Part shown: positions 47,960 through 62,000 of the stretch, piece by piece
Position numbering within the stretch: the stretch's first letter is position 1
How the letters are laid out: every line of letters starts with the position of its first letter
NCBI GenBank assembly: GCA_009760855.2
Contig: WPIO01000001.1
Coordinates: 6,177,501 to 6,239,500, forward strand
Length of the DNA stretch: 62,000 nucleotides
Source of the DNA: Cristatella mucedo
Taxonomy: Eukaryota; Bryozoa; Phylactolaemata; Cristatellidae
Direction: 5' to 3'
The notes under the pieces: model-generated
Database searches by the model: none
Seen by the model: only the letters and a program-made list of their open reading frames with translations
Told to the model about the DNA's origin: nothing
Position numbers and translations under genes: made by a program

Positions 47960-50651
47960 CTAGAGCCTTGAAGCACGGCAGTCATGGTGGCCATATTTCT
48001 GGATCTCGTGATCACAAATAATGTTTGCCCAAGTAACCTTCAGGTGAAACTTAACATCTCAAATCATAGCTCAATTTCGTTTACTGTTCCTGTTTTTTTG
48101 ATGAGGAGGGAAGCATCGAGCTTGTATATTAACACAACTCTAAAAGCATTGACACAAACAGATTTGGAAAAACTCTCTTTGCGATGCTAACTTCCTCTAC
48201 ATCTGCATCCAAACTCTGCCGAAATGATCGATTGATCATTGATACAGTCAACTCCAAACTTTGGAGTGCTCTTGATGAGCACGCTTGCTTGAAGACTGTC
48301 AACGTAGGAAACCGAAGAGGTAAACTTAAGAAATTCGCCGTGTAGATTGCAGGCTTGAATGCTGCATACAGAAGTGCGAGTCTACGCCTGTCAAGCTAGA
48401 TGTAAAGACAACATCCGTGTGTACACCCGGATGCCTTGAAATACCGGGGCTTCTTCTTTCACTCGCAAAGTGTAATCTTACCAGTCAGACGTTAAAGGAA
48501 TTTGCAAGAGGGTAAACTTTCTTCGGCCTCAGGCATATGAGGATTCCTGTATATCATACCAATCAGTCCTAACTAAGGCTAAGAAGTCTAGCTTCTATAC
48601 AAGTATTGTTGAATCACAGATGCACAATCTAAAAATGCTTATGTCTACGAGCAACCATCTCCTCAACCGCTCCCAGGTTAGTTCCTTGCCCAGTGATCCG
48701 TGTAGCGATCTAGCTGATCGCTTCCCTGGTTTCTTGGTAGATAGACAAGATCAGAGAGTTCATCCGTAGGTTTTCAGCATCCCTTTTTGACTCCTTTCCC
48801 TCAATTACATCAATGCGGGACTCAAGTTCATCAATTCCGTGCAAAACCTCGATGTCTACATTTAAGAACGCCACGAGTGACCTCATCCTGAAATTCTTCT
48901 TCCAATCAAAGAAGACTTCTAGTTCTATGGGCCCTGTATCCATTGTCCTACTTCTACGATGCATAGACCTGCTGCTTCCATGCATAACTAACATTACAAA
49001 TCTGTCCTTAGCTTCAAGTCCTACCCCTTTCATAAAGGGTGTAATTGGCTCACTAGTTAAGAAAGCAACACTAGACCATGAACACTTGAGCAGCTGCCGC
49101 TCAGACTCCCTTCTACCGTTCCTATAAAAGACATTGGAACGAGTTGTGGCAGACCAGCTGAACTTTAACCCTAGCATTTAAACTTCAACCCTAGCCAGCA
49201 AGTTACATTCTGAGTTTAGAGCTAATCACTCCAGTGAGTCAGCATCGCTTAGGGTTTTCAACGACCTTTTCAGGAATGCAGACTTGGGTACAGTCTCTTT
49301 GCTTGTTTTGCTTGATCATTCGGCAGTGTTCAATACTATCAATCACCAAGTTATTCTCGAGCACCTCTCTCCCCGTTTTGGCCTCAATGACACTGCACTA
49401 TAATGGTTCAAGTTCTATACCAGTGCGAGACTCGAGAGTGTCGATGTGAAGAGAAAATGATCGTCCGATGAATCACTGGAGTACGGAGCACCTCAGACTC
49501 TGCGCTTGACCCACTTCTCTTCACAGTTTATGCTCTCCCTTTTGCCGATGTGATCGCCAAGCGCAATCTGGACTTTCACGTCCATCATGCAGACGACACT
49601 CAGTGTTTCTTTGCTTTGATTCATCCCTGCCGTCCAGCACGTCAAATTCTCAGCATGCCCTTGCTTTATGTATTGTTTACATTTGCACATCAATGACAGC
49701 AGACTTTCTCAAATTAAATTACGACAAACCAACTGACTAGTCATGGGAAAACCAAATGTAACTCAGAAATCGGGAAGCTTAATGCTCAAAATCGGCTCTG
49801 TCGGTATATCTGTTGAATCTTCGCGAAGTCTGAGTGTCGTGTTCCAAAGTGACCTTTGATTAGACGACCACATCTGCTCCACAGTGAGATCAGTTTACTT
49901 TCAGCTACACGGCATTGCTAAAACTCGAGCTTGCTTAGACAGGGATACTATATCCAAATTGCTCCATGCATTTGTGACATTCCGTCTGGACTTCTGTAAC
50001 TCAGGCGATTGCAGCTGGTGCAAAACTCTGCAGCTAGGCTTGTCTGTCGTGAGCTGCAGAGTCGCAGCTGCCATATCACACCACTTCTCGCCGACCTGCA
50101 CTGGCTACCAGTCAAGCAACGGATTGACTTCAAGGTTTTGTCGCTCACTTTTAGGTCACTTCATTCTATGGCTCCAGCCTATCTCTCCGACATATTCCCC
50201 CATCAGGCCAAGCATCGTACCACCCGCTTTTCGGAATCCAGCAGTCTAGAAATACCTCGTACAAACCTCAAATCCTTTGGAGACCGTGCATTTAGTTCGT
50301 ATGCTCCCAAAGCCTAGAACTCCCACCCGACCTGCGTCAGAACATCCCCTGACCTGACCACATTTAAAAGGAACTTAAAAACACACCTATTTAGGACAGC
50401 ATTTAGTGGGTCCCTGTGATTCGTCCTTGATGTGCTTATGCGTGCTGACGTTGTGCATGCTGCCACTAACCACATTTGCATGCTGACCCTGTGCATGTCG
50501 CCCTAACCATATTATTCATTTTGTTTGTTTTTCAAGCATGATTTTACTTACCATTCAATTGCATTTCCCTTTGCAGCAAATGCAAAGTGCCTAGAAAGAG
50601 ATTAAGTTCTCTGAGGGCGCTTTATCAAGTGCATTATTATTATTATTATTA
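47960..50651 (+). pseudogene. L2-group LINE, longest copy in the window
   Basis: Conserved blocks appear in correct order but in broken frames. The end of the endonuclease, LDLVITNN then NISNHSSISFTVP, is at about 47990-48090. The RT entry is at 48960-49110 (IKGVIGSLVKKATLDHEHLS). The RT core at about 49290-49400 reads LLVLLDHSAVFNTINHQVIL. The polyprotein C-terminus at 49884-50400 includes LQLVQNSAARLV, DLHWLPVKQRIDFKVLSL and FGDRAFSSYAPKA. The untranslated end at about 50572-50630 has caaatgcaaagtgcctagaa and gagggcgctttatc, then (ATT)n. Many stops and a small deletion at the CNS-LLAG block show it is dead. Confidence 0.9.
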
Positions 50652-51306
50652 ACTCACTGCTTGTTGTTCTACTGGCATGTGCAATCACACGCTTACAGCT
50701 GGTGAAAAATCTTAAGCTAGGCTTGTCTGTCGTGAGCATCGCAGTTGCCACATCACACCACCTCTTGCCGACCTGCACTGACTCCTAGTCAAGCAGCGCA
50801 TTGACTTCGAGGTTCTGTCACTCACTTTAATGTCCCTTCCTTCTCTGGCTCCAGCCTACCTATCACAATAACTCTGCCACCAGGCTAGGCAGGGTACCAC
50901 ATGTTTTTCTCAATTAAAATCGCTACACCTCGTAAGCACATCAAATACTTTGGAGACCGTGCATTTAGTTCGTAAGCTCCCAAAGCCTGGGACTCTCTCC
51001 CGACTCACGTCACGACATCTGACTTGACAACATTAAAAGAAAACTAAGAACACACCTAATTACGGCAGCCTTTGTTGGGTCCTCGCGATTCGTCCTTTAT
51101 GTGCATATGTGTGCTGACACTGTGCATGTTGCCATGACCTATCTTTGCATTCTGACCCCGTGCCTGTCATTTCTAACCATTTTATGCTTGTTGAAATTGT
51201 GCATGCTATTACTAACCGTAGGAGTATGCTTAGTTTACAGCATATCTAAAGTGCCTAGACAGAGATGTAGTTTTCTGAGGTTGCTGTGCAAATGTATTAT
51301 TACCAT
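50652..51306 (+). pseudogene. L2-group LINE, second 3' fragment
   Basis: Starts exactly after the (ATT)n of the previous copy with aactcactgcttgttgttct (the CNSLL block), then tcttgccgacctgcactgac and a diverged C-terminus. The end reads ctaaagtgcctagacagaga and ttctgaggttgctgtgcaaa. Confidence 0.85.
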
Positions 51307-51384
51307 TAAGCTGCCACCTCCCTTAAGAAATGTTCCAAAGCATCTGTATTTGAATTAATTACAATATTTAAGCCTTTTAAAAAG

Positions 51385-52065
51385 ATTTCATCCCCTGCAG
51401 ACCCTATACGAACGATCCTGTCTTTGGTCTTCATTGGCAAACCAACTTAGCTCAGCCAAAACTCAGACTTCCAATGCTTCACCGGACAACGGAGTTATTC
51501 TAAAGTTTTTGAAATAGAATTGTGTTCGACCAATACTAAAAAGGGCAGGTCGAATTCTGAGGTCCAAGCAAACTACTGGCCACTCTTTTTTCTGTCTCTC
51601 TAGTCCAAGATTCTCAAAAATATTAACTCTAATCAGACTGCTGAACACATTGAAAATAATGAATTACCAGAACAATTTCAGTCATGATTCAAACTACAGC
51701 ACTCGACTGAAACTTCTTGCCGTGCAACCTTTGACACACTGAGCAGCATAGATAGTTGTAACTTCACTGCCCTGGTTCTACTTGATCTATCAGCTGCATT
51801 TGACTAGTGATCACGATATCCTATTTGAACGATTAAGAACTGTGGTCGGTTTGGCCGATAATGCTGCAGTAAGGTTCTAATCGTACTTTACCGATCCTGT
51901 TCAGTTTAGTGTCACGTGGTGATCGTCTAATACAGGTAACAGTCACATGTGCTCTTCCCAATGAGCCTCCTATCGGTCCTCTGCGATTCTCCTTTTATAC
52001 TGAGCCTCGCGAAAAAGTGATACGCAGATGGCGTCGGCTGAATATATCCAGTTGTACTTGTCATT
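51385..52065 (+). pseudogene. LINE reverse transcriptase fragment
   Basis: RT blocks in broken frames: AEHIENNELPEQFQS near 51640, TALVLLDLSAAFD near 51765, DHDILFERLRTVVGL near 51810, and PPIGPLRFSFYTEPREKVI near 51965. Same general group as the L2 copies but visibly diverged from them. Confidence 0.75.
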
Positions 52066-55000
52066 TAAACCATCGTTATCAGAATTCAGCGACTGATAGA
52101 CTTAATACCTGAATTGCAGATTTTCAATCGTGAATTCTATTATGGATAACGGAAGCCAGTTTTCTAAAGATAAACAATGTAAAACCAAACTACCATTCAT
52201 AGGAAATCCCAAGCGTGCAACTGGATGCAGAGACTTAACTATTCTAATTAATGGTGCTGTAGTGCGACCATCATGGATCGCTCGGAATTAATGCGTCCTC
52301 TTTAATAATTGTCTGACGTTTAAAGGTTTCATTCGTACTACAGCTTCTATAGCTATTCATCATGTTTAATCCCCATCAACAATTAGGGGCTGTCTATGAG
52401 TGGCTGGCTAAATATCTTACAAGCTCCCTGGTTCTGGATAGCCTGGACTAAAATAATCCAGTTTCGCTGAACCAGTTATCGGCAAGGACACATAAAATGG
52501 CCGCCAAGAACCAAAAGGTTCTGTTTCTGGTATAAACAAAGTTAGTGAACTCCGCTGTAGTCATGCATAATATATAATATAGCCAACGTAACATTTAAGT
52601 CAAGTTTCGGTACAAGTATATTAATTTTGGTGCTAAAATGAAGCTGAAATATCGCTATTAGCAATAAGCTGACCGAGTTTCACTTAGAGCAAACTAAGCA
52701 TTTACAAACGTCTGGCCTTATCTTTTTCCGAACGTCAAATAAACTTGAGAATAGCGATTCTTTAGATATGATACGACCCACCACTTGAGAGCTCTGAGCC
52801 TTCTCTATCCACCGCAGAGACACTCGGTGGGCTTCCGCTCTGAAGATTGTCTAGGTCACTCAGTTAGTGCAATGGTCTTGTACTAAATTCAGCACTGTTA
52901 GAAAAATATTTTAAACCCTCTTTGCTGCATGGCTAATTAGGCTCTCCGCATAATCAACTGTAGACGCAGAGGCTCATAACATCGGAAATATAATAAGCGT
53001 TTCTACTATTAGCAAGCTATCTCACACCAAGCAAATGACTATGTATCCTTTTTTTTATAAGGAACTATGTTAATGTTGCTGCCGGCGGTAGATTAGCAAT
53101 TGGTAAGTCAGCGTGCTCACCCACAATTGTATGCCTTTAGGTTAACTTTACCGTGTCTTAATTAATACAACGCACTCTGCAGAATCCGTCTACAAACAGA
53201 CCCGTCACACTCAACTGTGCTTTTGGAGTTGCACATGACCAGATGGAAAATATAAGGTTGAAGAACAAGTTCAGACATCGTGTTTTTCATTAAATCAATA
53301 ATAAATTCATTAAGCTATTCTTGCATTAAATTTTTATTAAAATCCCGGTGCACGAACCTCTTCCTCAACCTAATCATATGTATGCATAATAATATGTTTG
53401 CATAAAGGCATCTCTACTGAGTGGCAGAGCTGACAACGAGATGCCTTGGAGTTGCTCCACTACCTCTGCTACAGTGTTGACATCAGCTGCTTCTGCCTCT
53501 GCCAACAAGAATGAAACTGCCACTGTACTAGCACAACCTGTTATGACTGCTGCACTGCTAATAATTTGCCGGCAACAGATGCTGCTACTGCAGCTCTGCG
53601 ATCCTTATAGGAATGGACACTACCCGCACGAGTTCACCAGAGTCCACGTTTTGACCAGAGGCAGTCAGTAAGGGTCATGCTTCACAGTGACATCCAGTGA
53701 TTTGTTGTTCATGACCAGCTACGCATTGTTGCATACTATGCATACTTGCAAACCCTCGTTGACTTCGAGGGTTCACCGAAATCCTCCCTGGTGGCATATT
53801 GATGTAGTAGAACGTGGACTCTTGAGGTCTCGACCTCAATGCCTGTTGATCTAGGGTCGACATGGGCACTTAATACCAACCATGACCAAGCAGTCCACGG
53901 CACTTTTGCCAGGCTATACGACAAACCTGAAGAGTGCGTCGAAAATTCTGTCGCCATTGTTGGCAGGTCGGCAAAACGCATTTGCTCCAGCGAATGAGGA
54001 AGCAGCACTGCACCTTTTTTTGCAATGCGAGCAGGTCAGCGAGAGGGAGAGCCTTAGTGGTGGCTCGAACCATCGCACGAACCCATCGTCGCGTACCAAT
54101 TAGATCAGGCGACTCACCACAACGTCTGCACTTCCTTGACAGAATTATTCAAGATTAAAGTGACACCCATTTACATCGATCGACTGCAGCGGCTGTAAGA
54201 GGTTGAACTGATTGTACGCCATGAAAATCTCCATCGGCCGATGCTGCAATTGTGCAGAGAAAAACACGTCCTGGCTCCTGGCTAGGTTTCAATATCAAAG
54301 GGAAAAACAGCAGGCACGTTCGTCCTACTCACTCGTCAAAAGCCTCCTAGTACTTGGTTAGTCGAAGTAGGTTCCTAAGTTGCACGAACATAGTCAGCAA
54401 GTCAGCAGCAATATCTATTGGCGCGAGGTGGCCAGACATTGCTAAATTCTGTCGCGTGCTGAAGACATCAACGGGTCCAAATCGCATTTCTGTATCCTTC
54501 CGGCAGATCCAATGAAAAAAGTAGCAGAGAGAAGCTCGGGCTACTTGCTCGTGGGGTGCTAGCTGTCAGCCCTCACTGCAGCTGCAACTGCTAATCATGC
54601 TGCTAAAGCAGATACTTTGAGCAGTTAGGGTCGTTTGCCTAGCAGGGAGCTTGAGTCCGACTAATACGGCCTTCCCTAGTTAGTCGGCCGTCCTTCTACC
54701 ACGCTGTTCCTGTATGGATTTTTCATAATATTTCTGTTTCAGGGTATCCATACCTATCATTTTGTACAGCTTACCTTAAAGCTCAATGCCCTTTGCAAGG
54801 CTCGAGTGTGTGAATGGCTGCTTGCTAAATCTCGTCTGCAGAGACTGCCGGCACACAATCGTCGGCGGCAGCAGGTCATCGGCCATCGAGGGCAAGTATG
54901 AGTTGGCTTCGAAGTGGACTTTAGCTGCTACTCTCAGTGCTTAGAGCTTCCAGATCACAGTGACAAGTAGGCATGTGACCAACTGTTGGCAGGACGGACT

Positions 55001-55756
55001 CATCGGCCGCCGTCGGACTTTCCTTAGAGGTAGGCAATTGAATAGCACATGGTACGTCAGCAGCAGCTGCTGTTGACGCTGTGCTGGACTGCATCACGAG
55101 GCATCACGGTTATTTACGCTCGTTACACTTACGGTATGCTTACTCAGAGCCGTCATGCATTCACTAAGTCTCTAGCTTGTTGAAAAGCCACAGTCTGCTT
55201 GCCTTTATGTACCACCCGAAGGCTCATAAGAATGGTGGCAAGCTCTTAATAACTGGTAGCTTATATGGTGAGGTCAACGGCAAAACTGATTTATTTATGG
55301 GCTGTGTGGCATTTATGCGACAGCTCAGATCAGACCAGCTTTGACCTTAACTAAGGAGGCTTAACTTATGAAAGCCTGGGGTCTGGATTGCATAACATAA
55401 CTCGAAATTTAGGATAGAGTTAACCAGACAGAATTCATAAGTTCGGTGAGCTAGCCAACAAACACAGCCTCGACTTGGAAGGTGACAAAGAGCTGAACTA
55501 TTGACGCATTTGCTCGCATTGGCAATCTACTCCATTTTGTCTAGGCTTTCTGACAAGCGTCGACTTAATGTCGGGTGCAAATGTTCCAGTATTCCACTTG
55601 AGCTGATGCTCACCTATCATTGAGACTCGGCACAATATGCAGGAGATCACCGTTGGCACAGCTGCATTAAGGCTCTAGAAGCCTATACCATGGGCGAACA
55701 AAACACCTTCGACAAAAGGTATGCTTTTTCACTTACACAGTTACAATTACGTGAAG
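52066..55756. other. no gene firmly recognised
   Basis: Long unassigned stretch. An alanine/threonine-rich plus-strand frame lies at 53441-53671. A weak look of a retroviral-type integrase zinc region (YWREVARH) appears near 54420. Neither is strong enough to call. Confidence 0.35.
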
Positions 55757-55905
55757 GTCGGCTGATCTAACAGCCTCATGTATATAGCGCCAGGAGAGCT
55801 TTTGCTTCCAACAGCGCACTTGTAGCAGGCAACATAGGATTTTCTGCTACTTGGCTTGAACCCCGTGACCTGGATCGGGAAATGCAAACAAGCACTTGGC
55901 CGGAT
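55757..55905 (-). mobile_element. SINE family B copy, diverged
   Basis: 3' end complement gtcggctgatctaacagcct and head complement gaaccccgtgacctggatcg. Confidence 0.75.
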
Positions 55906-56412
55906 GGACCTTCTGAGACTATTTACAATGTGACACGACAGCTTTAATCGCTCTGCAGCTATCCCCATCATTGGTGCTAATGCTGAGACAGACAGACAGA
56001 AGCCGACGTTAAAGGCTTTATGGCACGATATTTCCCGCCGCTTGGCTGTGGGCATTGTAGAGCAGAGCTGTGAGAATGTTGAGGGGAGCCGAGGAAAAAA
56101 GGATAAAATCGCCTTACACCAGGCGATTCCGAAGCCCATTGCCACCGGTCATTAGAGCTCGAAGGTCAGACCACGTGCCTCAAGAAAAGCACACCGATCG
56201 ATCAAGCATGTGGACTGCATCTGCACACACACACACACACGCACGCACACGCGCACACACACGCACACGTGCACGCACGCACACACAGGAGAAACAAGAG
56301 AATAAAGCGAGGGACAGCACATATTAATAGTACGATAAGAAATACTGACAGTAATTGAAAATGGTCCAATCGAAGACCAAATGTAAGAAAAAGCATGACT
56401 GACAAAAAGGTT
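55906..56412. other. no gene recognised; CA array
   Basis: Unassigned apart from the (CA)n at 56222. Confidence 0.4.
56222..56288. repeat. interrupted (CA)n with CG variants
   Basis: cacaca with regular gcacgc interruptions over about 65 bp. Confidence 0.95.
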
Positions 56413-56576
56413 GGATTATCCCAGGGGTAAGGTATTAGCTACTCACGACCGAGGTCGTGAGTTCGAGTCTTTCGGTGGACGATCCTTCATTGCCCACTGC
56501 AAGTGGTGGTGAAAGCCGTTGAAGCTCTTCAACCTCTATATAAATAAATAGGGCTGTTAATCAGCTAAACATTTTG
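56413..56576 (+). mobile_element. SINE family B copy
   Basis: Head tatcccaggggtaaggtatt, cacgaccgaggtcgtgagtt, body ctgcaagtggtggtgaaagc, 3' end agggctgttaatcagct. Confidence 0.85.
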
Positions 56577-56611
56577 TGAAAGCACAACAGAAGGAGCTGT
56601 GATAGCTGCAT

Positions 56612-56705
56612 GGCGGTTGTAGGACATTTCCCCCTGGACGTTTCCCCTCGACATTTCCCCCTGGTGGACCCTAGAACATTTCCCCCGTAGGACATTTCCA
56701 CCCTA
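56612..56705. repeat. clustered ggacatttccccc motif
   Basis: Five irregularly spaced copies of an acatttcccc-like motif (taggacatttcccc, gacgtttcccct, gacatttcccc, gaacatttcccc, ggacatttccac) within about 90 bp. Spacing varies, so it is not a simple microsatellite. Confidence 0.8.
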
Positions 56706-57647
56706 TGTTGATGAATGTATAACTAAGAATACATACATATATATATATATATATACGATCAAATGAAGTTCATGCTCTACTAAAATAAAATCAACTCAGT
56801 ATAATTGGAAGGATGGATGGATTGGAAGGATGGTTTCTAACGGAGCGAGCGGCTGCTGCCACGGCTGCCCACTTGCACCCAAAGCGGTTTCGCCTGCGTG
56901 GCTTCGTCTGAGTCATGTACCAGACCATCCCATGTTGCTTCATACGGTTCATGGCGAGAGCCACTCGAGCTGTAGCTTTGTACGTTTGCATTAATCTCAT
57001 CCTGAGTGTTGAATGGCGTACTACTTTTACAGTGCTTGGAATCCTGTATTTGGTATGAGTACTGAAACCGCATAGTGCTATCGAGAGATTTGGTGCTTCT
57101 GGCCAGTTAGCGACAATTAGAACGGCTGCCCTTTTCCAGTCACCTCAATTTCGAGAGTTGAAAGGATGCTGCCGCTCTGTCGATGGGCCGGCCCTGCCTC
57201 CTGCCCCACAGAGTGGACTCGGCTGCTTCCCCTGCTAGGTAGTAGCGTAGCCTTAAGAGTAGGAAAGGGAGCACGTGGACCGCCGTCCCCCCCCCAACAG
57301 ACTTAGCCGAAGTAGTGCATCGAGCTGTCAATATGTCCCTTTCAACCATTCTTTGATTGGCTGTCGCTTACAAGTTTTAGGTCTGTCTGGCCTTTTCTAA
57401 GCTTAAGCATAATCCTGACATTGTGTGTGAGAATTACCTCTGCAAACTCCCGTATGACTGATTGTAAGCAGGCTGCGCCTAAATGCTGATGCTTTGCCTG
57501 TCGACGTTTCATCTTAAGACTTACATCTACATTTATGTGTCAAAAGTTTTATTTGCATTTTTCTTACCGAACAGCAAGGAAATTAAAAGCTGGAATCTTG
57601 ACACAGCTTTTTACGCCCCAAAATGACAAATATTTACCTCCAGAACG

Positions 57648-57651
<4 letters not shown>
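56706..57651. other. no gene recognised
   Basis: Short TA run near 56735-56755. Minus-strand frames at 56791-57073 and 57140-57349 are open but have no recognised domain. They may be remnants of a mobile element associated with the motif cluster to the left. Confidence 0.35.
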
Positions 57652-57835
<184 letters not shown>

Positions 57836-57847
57836 TCCTCCCTCCAG

Positions 57848-58034
57848 TAAGCAAGGCATGCTTGGCACTGAAATGGTTGGTCATGCCCAGCCCAAGCAAC
57901 AGAATGCCTGCAATGCGCCTATTAACCAGTATGAGCCACCCCCTGCACCCAGAAACCCAGTGCCATGCATGCAGCACTCCTGCCTGCTAACACGCCACCT
58001 TAGCCAACAAAATTTTAACTCATCCATCCTGATG
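57848..58034 (+). other. possible exon after a pyrimidine array (weak)
   Basis: The array ends in cctccctccag, which would serve as an acceptor. A following frame reads LGTEMVGHAQPKQQNACNAP then INQYEPPPAPRNPVP. No donor is clear before the stop. The (CT)n may only mimic a polypyrimidine tract. Confidence 0.2.
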
Positions 58035-58046
58035 TGCTAGATTATG

Positions 58047-58517
58047 TACCGTATTTTTACGACTATAATTCGCACTTTTTTCTAATCTTTTGAAAAAATA
58101 AACCTACGACTTATACACTGCAAGTCAAATAATGTCAAAATTAAAAAACGCACCTTGCCTACCTATCAAGACTGGTCAACTTGTTCATATGGGATTCACT
58201 AATTTATACTATACTTTAGCTGACCATAAGCCCTAAAATTGCAAATTTCAAACATGCTGGATGGTACTGAAGATGATGCAATCTATGACTATGAGGAAAG
58301 TGGCGATTCAGATATCGACAATGCTGCAGAAGATAATGAAGATGTTAGGAGTGACACGATGGCGAGTTTCTTGCTAACTGAGATGATTAATACAAACTTA
58401 TAATAAAGCAAAATGAGTAATATTATTTTCCAATAAAATCTTTTTTCAGAAAGCTGTGTCCATAAATTTAGGGTGCGACTTATACTTGGGTACGACATAT
58501 AATCGTAAAAATACGGT

Positions 58518-58518
<1 letters not shown>
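58047..58518 (+). mobile_element. pogo/Tigger-like DNA transposon remnant
   Basis: The left end reads TA then CCGTATTTTTACGACTATAA. The right end, in reverse complement, reads TA then CCGTATTTTTACGATTATAT. This gives inverted repeats of about 25 bp with few mismatches and TA on both sides, as in Tc1/mariner-superfamily (pogo) insertion. It is 472 bp long and non-autonomous. Confidence 0.85.
58254..58403 (+). pseudogene. transposase C-terminus inside the pogo-like element
   Basis: 49 codons, MLDGTEDDAIYDYEESGDSD then an acidic stretch, ending LTEMINTNL and TAA. An LDGTEDD-type acidic tail is typical of pogo-family transposases. The DNA-binding and DDE parts are missing, so this is an internally deleted remnant. 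Confidence 0.65.
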
Positions 58519-58598
<80 letters not shown>

Positions 58599-58612
58599 TC
58601 TCTCCTTAACTC
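58519..58612. repeat. (CT)n microsatellite
   Basis: Starts directly at the right end of the pogo-like element; about 76 bp pure, then imperfect. Confidence 0.96.
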
Positions 58613-60071
58613 TTTCTTCGCACCGGTACTTTGGACAAACTCCACACGTCCAAGGAAAGGACAACAGGTGGTTAAGTTTGATAGCGACGAGTTTTTGTGT
58701 ACCACGCGGCTGAGCGAGATCAGGCTTCCGATGTCTACTGATGTACTGATGTCTGCAGGCTGCCAATTGGTTCTATCCATGAGCAAGTAATTTAATATAA
58801 CACATGTCTTTCCAGAAGCAATCAGCAGACAAATAGGTTATTTGTAATCTGTTGGTGGTGGAGCCCACGGTCTGTTTAAGCAGGAAGTCTGGAGCCCGCT
58901 TCTGCTTTCCATTTTCTACCTGCATTGACATTTGTTTCATTTAGGCCTTAGCATAAGAATCTTTTGGCTGTTGCTTCGATTGCAGTTGTAAAACACCTCA
59001 TCAGCGATTTGGTTCTCTTAGGGTGCTACACAAATGACCTGTTATTCTTATCGCAAGCCCGAGCTACCTTTGTTCAGAGTCTTGGGCGTTGGCCAATAGT
59101 CGGTGCCCCTGTGCTCTTGTGTCTGATACGCTCAGTTTGGCTCAGGCACATGGAGCATCCAAGCGTAGACAATGGGGAATTTGGTTCAAGGTCTGTATGT
59201 GGTACTGCTATCACCGGGTACTAAATTAGTATCATATCTATGCATTATTGCACTAAGCTCGAAACAGCTGGATGAGAGGTTTTCTCACTGTGCTGTCACG
59301 CGGCCCAAGAAAACCCGTGTGCCTAGCGTGACTTGGTCAAAGTAGACCGCCTTCTGTGCCATAGGTATGTACCAAGCCTTTCCACTGGCAGTAAACCAAA
59401 TCTCGTGGCTGAGCCAACGAGGGCAAACTGGTGCCAGTGATCACTATTAGGGAAGCAGCAGCAGTGCTATACGAAAGCCACCTGTTGGCTAAGGAGCACC
59501 CCACAGCGAGAGATCAAACAGCAAGATATTTAGCAAAGCGTTTGCTGTTTTACCAGACATGGGAGAGACTAAGAGGAATTTTTTATCTTGGCAGCATGTT
59601 GGGCAGCCATCAAAGAGTCAAACCAAATTCAACTGCAAACCAAGGCCACTCGAGTCTCCTCCGAAGACCTCGTGCTCTGCGCTTCTGGCAATGACAAGTT
59701 AGACGCACCACGCGAATTAACCCAGAGTGCCGAATGTAAGAGCAAATTGCAGCCTAAAAACCATGTAGATAGAATGTGCTGATGTAACATGGGGGTAACT
59801 TGGGGTGATAGGGGTAACTATAAATTGGTTTTTCTTAGGCTAGCTTGTTTAGTGCCTACGAAGCCATATTATAACCTTAAGATGAGGGGAATGTCGTAAG
59901 CAGTAGCCCATTCCAAAGCACAGGCTGAATAGTTCACATTATAGATAAAAACTCGAGGAGCCCAGAAGAAGCAGAAGCAGCATGCACTTTCCTTGTGCAA
60001 AGGGCGGCTAGGAAAGTCGATAAACAGGGGAAACCCCTCACTGCTGAGAGTTCAATTACAATGCACGGAAG
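58613..60071. other. no gene recognised
   Basis: A SINE A/L2-like tail piece is at about 58990-59045 (ttggttctcttagggtgcta). A plus-strand frame at 59431-59694 has no domain features. Confidence 0.4.

Positions 60072-62000
<1,929 letters not shown>

Noticed and set aside
48710-49177. 155-codon minus-strand frame
   Set aside because: Antisense to the L2 reverse transcriptase blocks read on the plus strand.
54390-54530. Gypsy-type integrase zinc-binding region on the plus strand
   Set aside because: Similarity is limited to a few residues around YWREVARH with a stop inside; not enough to assign.

Overview
This is a repeat-rich piece of an animal nuclear genome, most likely from an invertebrate. 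The evidence is spliced genes with GT-AG introns, tRNA-derived SINEs, L2/CR1-group LINE fragments, hAT and pogo-like DNA transposons, and very many microsatellites. CpG is not depleted in the GC-rich first 9 kb. I cannot name the phylum or species. Nothing bacterial (operons, Shine-Dalgarno sites, CRISPR) is present. Two spliced genes can be supported. (1) An aquaporin on the minus strand (8166 down to 3006) has four exons and 296 codons. All splice sites are canonical and the frame is continuous. It lies in the GC-rich block at about 2-9 kb. Its second pore motif reads Asn-Thr-Ala instead of Asn-Pro-Ala. (2) An unrecognised gene on the plus strand has its last three exons at 34069-34716, 35907-36051 and 42594-42738. 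Phases match across both introns and the exons give 311 codons of C-terminal protein plus a stop. Its 5' exons were not found. A few further single exons (20785-21005 plus, 27497-27566 minus, about 39500-39846 plus) are only candidates. The rest is mostly interspersed repeats. There are two tRNA-derived SINE families. Family A (6 clear copies) has a 3' tail like that of the resident L2 LINE and often ends in (TA)n. Family B (13 copies) has a different conserved 3' end. L2-group LINE pieces lie on both strands; the longest (about 47960-50651) runs in order from endonuclease end to reverse transcriptase to (ATT)n tail but is full of stops. A small hAT-type MITE family has three copies, two of them with near-perfect 8-bp target duplications. 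A pogo-like element (58047-58518) has clear inverted ends, TA duplications and only a transposase C-terminus. A decayed hAT transposase of the DUF4371/ZMYM1-like type runs off the right edge on the minus strand. A pair of related LTR-like sequences in inverted orientation (17159-17893 and 18938-19770) flanks a 390-bp (CATA)n array. Layout: 1-9 kb, aquaporin and its GC-rich surroundings; 9-34 kb, SINE/LINE/DNA-transposon debris with microsatellites and candidate exons; 34-43 kb, the unrecognised gene with introns full of SINEs and microsatellites; 43-47 kb, mostly unassigned sequence; 48-52 kb, stacked L2 copies; 52-58 kb, mostly unassigned with SINEs; 58-62 kb, DNA transposons. The two genes show no functional link. 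I found no clear evidence of an undescribed multi-gene system. The best leads are the NTA aquaporin, the unrecognised gene and the repeat biology.
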